A stretch of 64,000 bases of DNA from Owenia fusiformis (lineage: Eukaryota > Annelida > Polychaeta > Sabellida > Oweniidae): assembly GCA_903813345.2 (NCBI GenBank), contig CAIIXF020000003.1, forward strand, positions 31,414,651-31,478,650, given 5' to 3'. Of the stretch, positions 1 to 11,829 are shown piece by piece. Numbering within the stretch: the stretch's first letter is position 1; each line of letters opens with the position of its first letter. The position numbers were made by a program, and so were the translations under genes. The notes beneath the pieces were generated by a model. That model was given only the letters and a program-made list of their open reading frames with translations, was not told the origin of the DNA and did no database searches.

Positions 1-2050
1 ATTTTTGAAAAAATGAGAAAAGTCTACAGGGTATAGGATAAAACATGCAGTTATGTACGGTCAGTTTGGATATGGGGGTTATTCCTCGTGAGATATGCAC
101 ATACCTTCGGTCCCTCAGGTAGATATGCATATCTCCCCTGGATACCACATCCAAAACCTCCCAGTACATAACCCTTATTTATCCCACGAGTAGCCTATTG
201 TGTTATATGGACAATAACATCCAGTGATATTTCTGATATTATTCTGATCCGTGTGATATTTTTCCGAAAATCGTTTATCAGCCTCATATGATAAAACGAT
301 TTCGATTCTTTTGAATTTTTGATTTTTTATATTTATGGGATAAAACACATATCTGATAATTTCTAGTGCTATCATTTTATTGCCTTGTAGATATAAACTC
401 GTCTATAAAAATGATATCACTCAAAATAATCTGATAATCTGTATTTATCACGTGCGTATGTCCCTTCCAAGATACACCAAAACATTGATATTTTCCTATG
501 AATGTCAGAAAACGAATTGCTTTTATTTTTTAATGAATTCGTAATACGAAGACATTTTCGCTTTGGATTCTCACTGATTATGATCAATATTTTTGGTCCT
601 TTCATAAACATGAGAGAAGAAAAGAGAATTCATTATTTAGATAGATGATACAACATCTCTGTCAATCAAGGTATCTGGTTGTAAAGAAAACAAATATACC
701 GTACAACGTGCATTGCGAAACGATATCGGTTCAATTACAAATTATATTTGTGTTTTTAATCGAAGCAAGTATTTGTTTTTCATTTTGACAACATAATAAT
801 TATATTTTTGTTTATGTTTCTTTATTTCCCATTATAACTGGATCAAGTTTCCTAAATAAAAGGGCGATGAATAAATTATTTCGATTACGATTCTTGTGTT
901 ATATTGTCTCCATTCTTTTACAGTTTTTTCATGTCTAGTTAATTGTGCAAATTTATAAAGATTGATTGAAACTACACAAGCACCTTATTATTGGGCATAG
1001 GATTGTGGATCACCTGGTTACCTTTATAACAACATAGATGAAGTTCTGTCGGAGGAAATATTTATTCTTATCTGTGGGGAGGATCAGATTTTGAGGCCTT
1101 TTTTGCTGGGACCAATTTTAGGGAGGGGGACTATGTCTGCCACTGACTGCTTCCATCTTTCTATCGTCTTTGTACCAATGGTTTCTCCACATCAGAAAAA
1201 ACTAAAATTGGATGAACTATGAAAGTAGCAGTAAAACTTGTCATGTACTATCAATGTGTAAAAACAATTTATTTATAATTCATATACACACATCCTCTTT
1301 AAATTTGAATTGTTCCAAGTTTGGCGTCTTAGAAAATCTGATGTGCACACAACAAACATGAAAGGCCCGACAAAAGGCAAACGCTTTTATTTTCAATTAA
1401 CACCTTGAGAACCACTCCTGCCAGGTCAGAACTCTCAATACTTCGCAGTAAGCCGTTATCTACAAAACCCAACTTTCATTTTAATCAATTAAAGGCTCAC
1501 TTTACTTAATTTAGAATAAAAAATAATCATTGAAAGATGCTACTCACACACTCGTTCAAATATGACACAAAGTTTGATTTGCTTTAATATTGAACCAAGA
1601 AAAGATTAACTCACCTAGAAAAAAGCATTTGAAGTTCAGAGATCATTAGACGTGCATGCACATGTTAAACAAAGTCCATGTTTTAAATTACTGTTGATTT
1701 AAAGGATGGCGACACTTCTATAAAAATGAATGTATCATGTAGTACAAACAACTTTGCCATCTTTCAATGACATTGATAAAAACTTGATATATAAAGCTTG
1801 ACAAATTGAAAATATTTTTTTGATAATTTATTGTAAGCTTTGATGTGGTCTGTTTGAGCTGTTGTTGGTGTCAAATGAAAGATAAGGTTCTTATCAATAT
1901 ATTGGACATACTTTGAAATTCAAATGAAAGTCTTTATTTTGCCCAAAAACGTTTAAAATACGCAAATTGGGCCTTTAATGTCCTCTGGTGTTTTAATGCA
2001 AACATGTTACAAGCCACCAACGGTCGGTGACCATGTACTGCGCGTTCATT
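1..2050. other. AT-rich intergenic DNA, no gene seen
   Basis: Only short frames without recognisable domains occur on either strand, and I found no convincing splice-bounded coding segment. The sequence is AT-rich with short homopolymer runs. From about 2085 to 2190 the short phrase AGTGAACACCT recurs several times, marking the start of a repeat-rich stretch. Confidence 0.5.
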
Positions 2051-2301
2051 GCCGTTCAAGTCCAACCTTTAGTAAAACCTGTTTCAGTGATCACCTCTCT
2101 CTAGTGAACACCTGGGTCTAGTGAACACCTCTTCGCAGCACATACTCCACCGATTCTGTATAAGATCCCCTCTCTGTAATGAACACCTTCCTACGGTCTG
2201 TATTGGAATTTTCTAGCGACTGTCGTGATGATGAGATTGATTTCGTGTCAATTATACTGGTATTGCATAATTGCATATGCAGGGAACACTTCAACCATTT
2301 T

Positions 2302-2512
2302 ATGTAATAAGTTATTGAATGATTTGAAGTGCAATACAGGATATATTCTGCTTGAGAAATTCCGTATTGGAACGAGACGAAGTCGAGTGCCAATACAGAA
2401 TATCGAGACAGAATGAAAGTCTCGACTTCGTCTCGTGCCAATACAAAATTTCTCAAGCAGAATATATCCTATTGCACTTCAAATCATTCAATAACTTATA
2501 ATATCGTGAATT
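2302..2512. repeat. Foldback (hairpin) repeat with arms of about 95 bp
   Basis: The left arm (about 2302-2400) and right arm (about 2412-2510) are near-perfect inverted copies around a short loop. Arms carry the phrase TGCAATACAGGATATATTCT and its complement. A shorter hairpin with the same arm sequence lies near 6525-6606, so this is a dispersed family. Frames on both strands here are by-products of the palindrome. Confidence 0.85.
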
Positions 2513-2867
2513 TGCTTATTTATGAGAATTATTGCAAATCTCAAACGATAAGAGAATTTTGTAAGTTTTCTCAATATTCAGTATTCCCCAAACATGCCAA
2601 ATCATCTAAGCATTAGCATGTGGATGACTTCAAAACAATTTGAAACGTTCTTGTTTGTTACTAATTAATTTTCTTTTATTAGAAACACACATATTTTGCG
2701 ATATCAGTGGGAGAGTATCTAAGAATAATATGAATTAAAGTACCTCTATTAGTTATATAAAATATTAGATAAAAAGTGGAATGCAAAAGATTATATTAAT
2801 GTAAATGGTTCAGTATAATTTCACTTATGCCTTGGTCAAATTTGCTCCGATTTTCACTACGGCGCCC

Positions 2868-2933
2868 GGCCGATTGAGTATTTTGATCAAAATTGAATAC
2901 AATATTAAGCAAAACACTCAATCGGCCGGGCGC
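2868..2933. repeat. GC-rich short hairpin
   Basis: Arms containing GCGCCCGGCCGATTGAGT and its reverse complement (right arm ending CGGCCGGGCGC) flank an AT-rich loop of about 20 bases. It stands out as a GC-rich perfect palindrome in AT-rich DNA. Probably a small transposon remnant; function unknown. Confidence 0.75.
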
Positions 2934-3489
2934 AGATCAAATTTTTTCCACGAGAAAATATGAGATTGGGCTCGGAAAATATCCTATTGCCACTCGGGCT
3001 GTCGCCCTCGGTCAATATATTTTCCTTGGTCAGTATCATATTTTCCCTTGATATAAAATTCATATTTCATCCCTCTTATAAATAACCTCTATACATCAAA
3101 TTAATGTAATGAATTGGTAGATATTCTTCATTAATAACTAATGAGCCTTTTATCCACCAGGTGTGATATACATGTAGCTAGATTGGAACAAATTATTCAC
3201 AAGGTAAATGGTTGTTAGTATTGTGTAGTCTGAAAATGCTAGGTGATTTAATTGTTCGGATCTCATAAAAATATAATTTTGGAGAAAAGAACGTTAAACT
3301 CACAAAAACATCACAGGGAATGAGTTATTTGATAATTGTATACATCTTAGTCATCAATGCTGCATCGTTTTTAATCAGACATGAAAAGTATATCTAAACA
3401 ATAGAATCTGGATTCAATAAAAGTATTATAACAGACTATCATTGTGTTTATATGCTTTTTCTTTACATCTTCATTTTAATTTTAATTTC

Positions 3490-4700
3490 ATTGCACAACC
3501 CATAAGTGACATGTAGTGTTTCATGTCAGACAGTATTCTTCAGACAATAAATAAAATTGAGAGTCCATCCTCAGGATTTGTACTACTATCAGCAGTGTCA
3601 GGCCTAAGATTTTGTACAAATTCCTTGTAGCATCATGAAAGTCCACCTTCAGGATTTCTACTATCATGGCTCATGAAATCACACCCATTTCTTGAAGTTT
3701 CATGTGAGTTCACCTCAAGAACGTGTACTATCATGAGATCACACTTGACTTGTAGTATCATGTGAGTTCACACTCAAGATCTGTACTATCATGAGATCAC
3801 ACTTGACTTGTAGTATCATGAAAGTTCACCCTCAAGATTTGTACTATCATGAGATCACACTTGACTTGTAGTATCATGAAAGTTCACCCTCTGGATGTTG
3901 TACTATCATGAGATCCCACTCAGTACTTACAGTATCATGTAAGTTTACCCTCAGGATTTTACTATCATGAGACCACACTTAGTACTTGTAGTATCATGTG
4001 AGTTTAACCTCAAAATTTGTACTATCATGAGATCACACTCAGTACCTGTAGTATTATGTGAGTTCACCCCCAGGATTTGTACTCTCATGATATTCCACTC
4101 AGTGCTATTGGTATCATGTGAGTTCACACTCAGTGCATGTAGTATCATGTGAGCTCACCCTCATGATTTGTACTATCATGAGATTCCACTCAGTACATGT
4201 AGTATCATGTGAGTTCACCCTCAGGATGTCTACAATCATGAGAGCACACTCAATACTTGAAGTATCATGAGAATTCACCCTCATAATTTGTACTATAATG
4301 AGATCACACTCAGTTCTTGCAGTATCATTAGAGTTCACCTTTAGGATTTGTACTATCATGAGATCACACTCAAGACATATATGATGATCATGATAAGTAT
4401 CACAAGTGTTCACCCTCAAGATTTATACTTTCATAAGATCACACTCAGTATTCATAGTATCATGTGAGCACACTCTAAATACTTGTAGTATCATGAGAGA
4501 TCATAATTAGGACTCAAAGTATCATGAGAGTCAACCCTCAGTATCATTTGTCACATAAGTTTACCCTCAAGACTTGTAATTTCATTAGACTTCACACTCA
4601 AGATTTGAAGTATCATGAGAGAGGATTTTGAGACTTTCATGACAGTTCAAGATCAAGACTTGAAGAATCATGCAAGTTATAAGTAGAGTTAACCCTGAGA
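3490..4700. repeat. Satellite-like tandem array, 60-bp period
   Basis: The array repeats a 60-base unit built of two diverged 30-base halves, each with a core like ACTATCATGAGATCACACTC or GTATCATGTGAGTTCACCCT. It is most regular between about 3640 and 4450 and decays on both sides. Because the period is a multiple of three, open frames with 20-residue periodicity exist on both strands; I do not regard them as genes. It begins within a few tens of bases of the ENTR1-like stop codon (4716-4718) and may be transcribed as 3' untranslated sequence. Confidence 0.9.
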
Positions 4701-4715
4701 AGACTTGTCGCATCC

Positions 4716-7700
4716 TTAGACTCCACCCTCTGAACATGTTGATGGTCCTTGTTCTTCAGTAAACTTGTCTATTGTTGATAAGATTTGGGATAACATTTTC
4801 AATTGATCCACTCCAGTGAGTAATTGTCTGAAATGAAAAAATGTAAAATAGTACTAATTGTTAAAGATCTAGCTTACTCAGAATTGTCCCATACACTAGT
4901 CTGTTTGTTCAATGTTAATCATTTGAGGGGTACATCAAACTCTCATGATGTATGTCTCACCATCGGATCTAGACGGGGGCATGGGGGGCGCATGCCCCCC
5001 CTAAAAAGTCGAAAAATTCGTGTTTTGCCTCATTGCTTTTTACAAAATTTGAATCTTTTTTTAATTCGCTCACAGTTATCATCACATGCCCCCCCTAACA
5101 CAAAATCCTGGATCCACCCCTGTGTCTAATGTATAAACATGGGAATAGGAAGTAAAGGAAAGCTGCCTTGTCAAACTTTTACAGAAAAATATTCCTACAT
5201 GTTTTTTTCCAATGTAATCTGTTAAAATGAGTCAAATGATAGCAATAAATCCCCTTTAACTAAAATTTTCCTCATCTATTCAAAATTGCCTTGCCTATTA
5301 TGAATCCTGTAATGACACTGGCCAAAAATGCTCAAATTGGCAGGTCAAGTTTTTTTAACCTGGTAAACTATGGCACATCAAAACAATTAAACTGAAAAAG
5401 TGTTTAGATTAAGAGGTGTTCAGAAAGTTGTTAAAATAAACAGGTTATACTACATCTGACTTACTTGAGTTGTTGTTCAGCCCCAGTGGCCGCTGTGCTA
5501 AGTTGCTGAGAGGCATACTTCGCCTTCTCTTTCATACTCTCTATTCCCAGGTCACCACTCCTCAATGCTGCATTCTCCTGTTGCAAGACTTGGATATCTT
5601 CTTTTAGTTTGGCTACCAGACCCTCGGCTTTAACTGCACGTTTCTACAATAGATGATAATACAATGATGGCCGATGGTCAGAGGGTACAGGGAAACAAGG
5701 TGATTTCTCAATTTGTCAAATTTGTTGATGCTATGTAAGTTTGGCAGGGTTAATGTCACCCTTACCACCAGTTTTTAAAACTAAGGTACATATATCACCC
5801 CGGAAAAGCCTGACAACGGTAAAGTCAGATACCGTTGTCACAAATGGCGGACATAACTGTCGCTTCAAATAGATTTTCATGAACTGTATGTTTAATAGAG
5901 CACCTATCAATCAAAGTGTCTTAATAATCATTGTACAGTTAATAATGTTCTACCATTGAAATAAAGTCTTTTAATTACCATATGCTGTTGTCTTTCTAAA
6001 TTACTCAAATTCAGATTCCGTTGTCATTGACGATATGGAAGACGCTATATTGTGGCGATTCACGACCCAATTTGATCGAAATTGGGATTTCATATGGAAC
6101 ATCATCACAAGAGCTTAATACATGCACAGAATTAGCGACGATAAAATCCCATGAAATGAGGACCAAGTGATTAAGCAGTTGAAGCGATGGTTATGTCCGC
6201 CATTTGTGACAACGGTATCTGACTTTACCGTTGTCAGGCTATCCCAGTGTGATATATGTAGAGACCATGACATGATTGCAAGGAACATTTCAAATTTCAG
6301 AACAAGTGTGCCCTTTAATATGCTTATGCCTGATTTTCAATTCTTTATAGAATTGATGTTTTGAGGTCTTCAGTTTCTTAGAATCTAAATGAGATTTGAC
6401 AATTAATAAAACTGGGAGTATGGTAATCCCATCTTAATTCTTACTGTAGTAATACATATCAGTGTTTTATTCAGTATTCGTTTTGTGGCATTAGAGATGC
6501 ACGAACTGACTGCCCAATGAACAGTGAAGTGATTTGGAGTGCAATACAGGATATATTCTGCTCGAGACTAAGAATATATCCTGTATTGCACTTCAAATCA
6601 TTCTAATAACGTTTTTATCATGTGATCCTCTGTATTGCTACTGAGAATGTCCCCTCCGTTCATTTTACAGATCATACGATAAATATTCTTACTGTAGTTG
6701 ACTGCAGGTTTGCCTCTACTTGTTGCATCATTTCCTCCAGAGCCTTGGTGTCTTCTGACTCTCTCTTCTTGATTCTTTTAACCTCAAGCTGCAGCTCAGC
6801 TAACCTACAGATGAAAAACCAATCCTACAAAATGTGATAATACAATGTCTCCCTCATCTTAGGATTTCAAGTGAAGATATCTCTTCACCTCATATAAAGC
6901 CCCTCACCATGGGTTATTTAATGTGAGATGTGACCAATTGACCTTTTGCGATCAGAATTCAGGAATTTTGTTTATGGATACTGTTGTCACGTATTTCGTC
7001 TTATTGGTATGACGTCATATAGAAATGATATTAGACATGATGGAATCACGAAATGACGGACACGTGGCAGTTTTGAGCTAAAAATATTGTCGTTTCTTAT
7101 ATGAAAACCATGGGTCAGATATTTAACAGGTATGCCAATTTGACTAGATCATGAGTATATCTATATATGTGCGAAGTTTGGGTGAAATTCATACTAAACA
7201 TCGATGCCTTTAAGCGCCCCCCGTTTTTGTCAAAATCGGGGGGCGCTTAACTGCTATCTAAATCATGTCAGTAAGACCTTAGACTTGGTATGTGCTTAGA
7301 ATGAATGTTGATCTAGTCAAATCGAACGCTTTCGTGAAAAATAAATCAATAAAGCACGAAATATAGAAGATAATCTCTCAAAATCAAGCATCTAAAGCTG
7401 GGTGACCTAATTGTGACGTCACTAAAAGATAGAATCCATTCGGTGATCGCAAATCATCAATTGAAACAGCTTTGAAAATTTAAATAAATGCCTCTTACCA
7501 CACAAAATTAGTACTATTATATTTTGAAGAAAATTTAAAAAGTAAAATGAAAGGAATTAGGTTTGGTGATCCCTCTTAACAAAAATATGGTTAGAATGGC
7601 ACATAGGTGAAATTTAATTAATCTATAAAGGGCTTTCTACCTTTGTGAGTCTAAATGGCTTTTCTCTTCAGCTTTCAAGAGAGACTTTTTCAGTTCTGCA

Positions 7701-10700
7701 TTTTCCTGAAAATGACAAATTTCAAAATTTCAAATTTTGAATAATGTAATTTAAGCAACAATATATTAATACTGTTCAAGATTGTATGCTAATTTCGAAA
7801 GTGATTTAGATGAGATATACAGTGGTATTTAAACAAGTTTAGATGATTTCATGGTCTAAATTAAGTTGGTTATATGAATAAATATTTTTATTTTATTTCA
7901 AAAGTTCAGGTAATACAATAGGTAACCATACAATACATGGAGTTGAAGATTACTTATAGTCAAAACTATCCTCAAACTGAAAATTATAAATTGGATACTC
8001 AATAAAAATCTTACCCCCTTTCACATACCTGTCCACCTGCATAGTTAGAGTCTATCCAAAACATATTTATAAAAATACAGGTATATTTACCTTTGCCAGA
8101 TTAGACACATCTTGACTGCCATTGAGCACTCCACTTATAAAATCATCATTATCATCATTCTCATCATCATTATCATCATGTAGACTTAAACTGTGCACTG
8201 CATTGTCTGATAAGAAATCTGGTAAATCTAAATGTTTTTGACCTGAATCAGGCACCCCATTATTCAATGTCAGATAGTCAAGCTGTGACACACTGTCTGA
8301 TACTTGTGGCAGCACATCAACTCGTGACGTAAAATCAGGCAGAGATGACGTAACTTCTTCATGGAATGGTGTATTGTGGGTAACAGGACTGTCGAAATCT
8401 GGAAGATCTGATGTAAAGTCTGGGAGATGTTTTTCATTGCTAGCTTCTGCATGAACTTTAACTCCTGTTTTGCTTATGTTTGAGTCTTTAGTTAAAAACT
8501 TCTTAAACGAAAATGGGTTTGAAGACTTAACCTTTGAAGCAGATTCTCCTGGAACATCTGCAAAATATAGGTACAATATGACGCATAGATATACGGCTTT
8601 GTATAAAAAACCTCCTACCTCATACCCACCTACCCATCTACGTGGGACATGATGTAGTCATTGAAGGGTTCAATCTTAAAGATTTTTAAATCTCAAAATA
8701 GCTCTAATTATTAACATTTCTACAATTCCGGCTTTATTTTATGACTAGATGGATGACAGATCCATAAATAAAGGCATATGGGTGCATTGTAATGTGTAAT
8801 GACCCGAGGGCACCCCAGGGCAATCATGCAGGTCCAACAAGCCAGATAAAGAAATTGAAAGAAAGTGTGCTAAATTCTATGCCCGAGTGGGAATTGAACC
8901 AAGCTCGGCTGTAGTAGCAACTTGCTATCAAGGGTTGTTACAAATGCATCTATGTATGATTCATTATAAACTAAGATCTTTAAAATTGAGCCCTTCAAAG
9001 ACTGCATCATGTCCAACATACGTGGGTAGGTGGGTATGAGGTAGGAGGTTTTTTATACAAAGCCTAGATAAACTGTACATGTAAATGTATTCCTGAACAA
9101 TATGATGCAAGATTGATCTATTCAAGTACCAAGGACTAGTTCAGAAAATACACAAACATTGGTCTGTAGAGCACTGGCAGATCCAGGGGGGCCATAGGAC
9201 CTTGGGTGGGCCCAGAAAAATATTTTTAGGGCCTCTATTAGTGGGCGGTCCCCCAGCCCCCCCCCCCCCTCCTCCAAGATCAGCCAGTGGAAACCCACAT
9301 GTGGACTAACGACTAACTAACGCCTGGCGTAACCGTCACCATGTAATTCAGTGTTTTTAAGTAGCGCAAGGATCCTACCATGACCGTGGTAATGTTATCG
9401 TGAAAGCCTGGTATAACCGCGACAATGCTGTATTATATTGCAATGCCTGCCATGACCGTGACAATGTAATATAGTTCTGCAAGGCTTGGCATGACCGTGA
9501 CATTGTAATATAGTACTGCAAGGCCTGGCATGACCGTGACAATGTAATATACTGTAGTACTGCAAGGCCTGGCATGACCGTGACAATGTTATATAGTTCT
9601 GCAAGGCCTGGCATGACAAGTTCAGGTATGAGAGTGGTAATGTAGAAATTTATGATTTGGACTGCAATAACCGTGACAATGTGTATTGCAAAGCCTGGCA
9701 TGACTGTGGCAATGTAATATAGTACTGCAAGGCCTGGCATGGCCGTGACAATGTAATATAGTTAATAGTATTGCAAGGCTTGGTATGACCGCCGTGGCAA
9801 TGTGATATAGTATTCCAAGTTCGGGTATGAGAGGGGTAATGTAGAAATTTATGATTGCTATAAGTGACAGTGACAATGTGTATTTGAAAACCTGGCATGA
9901 CCGTGACAATGTATTATGGGATCGCAAAGCCTGGTATGACCGTGACAATGTAATATAGTATTGCAAGGCCAGGTATGAGGGTGGCAATGTAGAAATTTAG
10001 GCTTAGTCCTACTATGACCGTTATAATGTATTGCAATGACTAGTAAATATGTATGACATTAATGCCAGGAATATCCTTAACAATTTTAAGTGATAGTCAT
10101 TACAATTAAACAGTTTAATACTATGATCATGGTGATTAGACTTAACTACCTAATCATGTCAAAATCAAAATTACTACCATACATTAATCTTCACATTCGC
10201 TTATAAACCACAATAAAGGCTACGGTCGCGCCAGGCTTCCAGGATAACACTTCCAGGGTCATGACAGGCCTTGCAATATAATACAGCATTGTCACGGTTA
10301 TACCAGCCTGTCACGGTTATACCAGGCTTACACGATAACACTACCACGGTCATGGCAGGATCCTTGCACTACTTAAAAACACTGATTAATAACATGGCGA
10401 CGGTTGTGGCAGGCGTAACTCTTGCAGATAGCATGTGCACATGTGGGTGGATTAGCAGTTCCGTATGGGTACATAACACTGGAATACTACAGTATGATTC
10501 TCTGGCAATCATAGCACATACTTGAGGATTATTTTGGCAATGATAATCCAAGGTTGACAACAGAGAATACCTTATATTTACAAAATATTATATTTTTGGT
10601 CTTGATTTTGAATTGTAGAAAACCCGGAAGTAATAAAATCTACCTTCATTACTTGTACTCTGGTTCTGTTCTTGCACTTGAGGGTCTTGAACATCAGGAA

Positions 10701-10812
10701 GATCAAATATATCTATTTCAGCATCAGGTGCTTGTGAAGTAAGATCACCTTTAGACTTTTTACTGACGAACTTTTGAAATGAAAATGGATTTTGACTTTC
10801 GTCTTTCGCCAT
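4716..10812 (-). CDS. ENTR1: ENTR1/SDCCAG3-like endosome-associated trafficking protein, complete, six coding exons
   Basis: Exons, 5' to 3' on the minus strand: 10644-10812, 8091-8557, 7641-7705, 6693-6804, 5465-5643 and 4716-4827. All joins are GT-AG with matching phases, giving 367 aa from ATG at 10812 to TAA at 4716. An NPFSFQKF motif lies at residues 8-15 and a second, NPFSFKKF, at 70-77, followed by several LPDF/DLPD repeats and an acidic Asp/Asn stretch. From about residue 213 the protein is a charged heptad-rich coiled coil (ENAELKKSLL, then KRAVKAEGLVAKLKED), and a helical C-terminal segment ends in FTEEQGP. The Asn-Pro-Phe-Ser-Phe motif with a C-terminal coiled coil is characteristic of ENTR1 (SDCCAG3), which in mammals works in endosome-to-membrane sorting and cytokinesis. 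The family name comes from motif memory, not a search. Introns 1 and 4 contain foldback elements. Confidence 0.78.
4955..5124. mobile_element. Small hAT-like MITE remnant in the last ENTR1 intron
   Basis: The stretch has partly inverted ends: GGGGGCATGGGGGGCGCATG on the left, and on the right ACATGCCCCCCC followed by GGATCCACCCCTG. Read from the complementary strand the right end begins CAGGGGTGGATCC, typical of short non-autonomous hAT elements. The left end is degraded. A similar isolated end (GGCAGATCCAGGGGGGCC) lies near 9176. Confidence 0.4.
5786..6262. mobile_element. MITE with inverted repeats of about 80 bp in ENTR1 intron 4
   Basis: The left arm (about 5786-5870) and right arm (about 6180-6262) are inverted copies. 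Both contain ACAACGGTAAAGTCAGATAC and a following GCGGACATAA, with outermost bases TACATATATCAC. The roughly 310-bp interior has no coding capacity, so it is non-autonomous. It lies wholly inside an intron. Confidence 0.8.
6525..6606. repeat. Short hairpin of the 2302-2512 family
   Basis: Inverted copies of TGCAATACAGGATATATTCT lie on either side of a very short loop, with the same flanking phrase (AATGATTT complement) as the larger hairpin near 2.4 kb. It ends about 90 bases left of the ENTR1 exon at 6693. Confidence 0.75.
6930..7465. repeat. Degenerate inverted-repeat element centred on a perfect hairpin at 7210-7251
   Basis: At 7210-7251 the arms TTAAGCGCCCCCCG and CGGGGGGCGCTTAA form a near-perfect stem with a short loop. 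Further out, TTGACTAGATCA (about 7139) pairs with TGATCTAGTCAA (about 7310), and the outer ends share an inverted TTTGCGATCA phrase. The whole could be one decayed foldback transposon; only the central hairpin is certain. Confidence 0.5.
8596..9066. mobile_element. MITE with inverted repeats of about 80-110 bp in ENTR1 intron 1
   Basis: The left arm (from 8596) contains GGCTTTGTATAAAAAACCTC followed by a CCTACCTCATACCCACC phrase. The right arm (to 9066) is its inverted copy, and similarity continues inward through GAAGGGTTCAAT. The 250-bp interior is non-coding. The element starts only about 40 bases from the splice acceptor of exon 2 at 8557. Confidence 0.8.
9170..9300. other. Unassigned intronic sequence with C-run
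   Basis: The stretch has a GATCCAGGGGGGCC phrase resembling a hAT-type end and a homopolymeric C run near 9258-9270. No second end is recognisable, so it is noted only as probable repeat debris. Confidence 0.3.
9305..10425. mobile_element. Foldback element with internal 39-bp tandem repeats, ENTR1 intron 1
   Basis: Outer arms at about 9305-9470 and 10230-10425 are inverted copies; both contain GTTTTTAAGTAG and CAAGGATCCT phrases, followed by TAACCG-rich sequence. Between about 9400 and 10020 a unit of about 39 bases (core GCCTGGCATGACCGTGACAA) is repeated more than a dozen times with small indels. The same short phrase also makes up part of the arms, so the arms and array seem to come from one monomer. 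Long frames across the array are periodicity artefacts. Confidence 0.8.
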
Positions 10813-10907
10813 TTTTTCTTTACTAGATGGCGCTGCACACCTTGCCGTTTTCGTCTAGTGCTAAATTAATGTGGCAATCCCGGGATACCAACCTACAGTA
10901 TGTAAGG

Positions 10908-11752
10908 GAACATGGGGCAAAGCGGCCCAAAAAATTTAATTTTAAGTTGTTCTGTACGGGGTATTTTTGTATCTGTCAATCATCGCGCACTTTGATGTTC
11001 CACTTTATAAATGGTTTGTGGTTTACATTTTTCGAGTGTTTTATACTTTCCTAGGACTATCTTCTGTGATTTTTCAATGGTCAAAAATATTGTCGAGAGT
11101 GGGGCAAAACGGCCCATGGGTGGGGCAAAACGGCCCACCCTCTGTTACATGGGTTTTGAAACCAAAATTAATCAATCACAAGACTCGTCCATAAACATCT
11201 TATCTCAGACGTTCAAACCTTTGACAGATAAAGTATTCTTAACCCCTACCATAATTCTAGTCATTCGATATGTGTCGGAAGGAAATAAGGCACAAGCCAG
11301 ATGTCAAAATTGTTACATTTGAAAACCAATTGTTCTTGCACAATAAGATTTTTGTATGTTATAACATGTGTGGGCCGTTTTGCCCCAAAGACATGTGAAT
11401 TTTCAAATAGACGTCATTTTAATTTGCCTAATATTTGAAGCTCGAAATTTTTACAAATAAAGAATAAATGTGCACACTCTATGTAAAATGTTAAATCAAA
11501 ACGATATTCTATTGTTGCCGGATTTTTTAGAGATTCTCGTGAGAGGGGTAATTTCCAAAAAAGAGGGTGAAAAGTAGAATTACCTCTTACGTAAAGCGAG
11601 ACGCTGCTTGGTTAAAAATGGACGGTCGAGAAGGTGGCAGATATTTCAAAATTCGATTTTGTGACTTTTGAAGAACCATCTTTTTATAGTTCAAAAGATA
11701 TTTCGATGGGCCACTTTGCCCCAGAGGGCCGTTTTGCCCCATGTTCCCCTAG
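10908..11752. mobile_element. Non-autonomous TIR element just upstream of the ENTR1 start
   Basis: The left end reads AGGGAACATGGGGCAAAGCG and the right end is the inverted CCGTTTTGCCCCATGTTCCC, apparently flanked by TA. Extra copies of GGGGCAAAACGGCCC occur inside in both orientations (about 11100, 11120, 11370, 11710). There is no transposase-like frame. The left end is about 95 bases upstream of the ENTR1-like ATG, so the element lies in the promoter or 5' leader region. Confidence 0.75.
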
Positions 11753-11829
11753 CCCGGGGGCCGGGTGCAGATACTTACTCAGACCTACTCAGGTAAAACA
11801 ACACGATTGTCATTTTCATCACAAGTAGG

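Noticed and set aside
3951-4419. Open frames on both strands with 20-residue periodicity
   Set aside because: They are by-products of the 60-bp satellite; frames on opposite strands are equally open and have no gene features.
9375-9987. Several overlapping minus-strand frames rich in His, Cys and Gly
   Set aside because: They read through the 39-bp tandem array in different frames; each is a repeat artefact.
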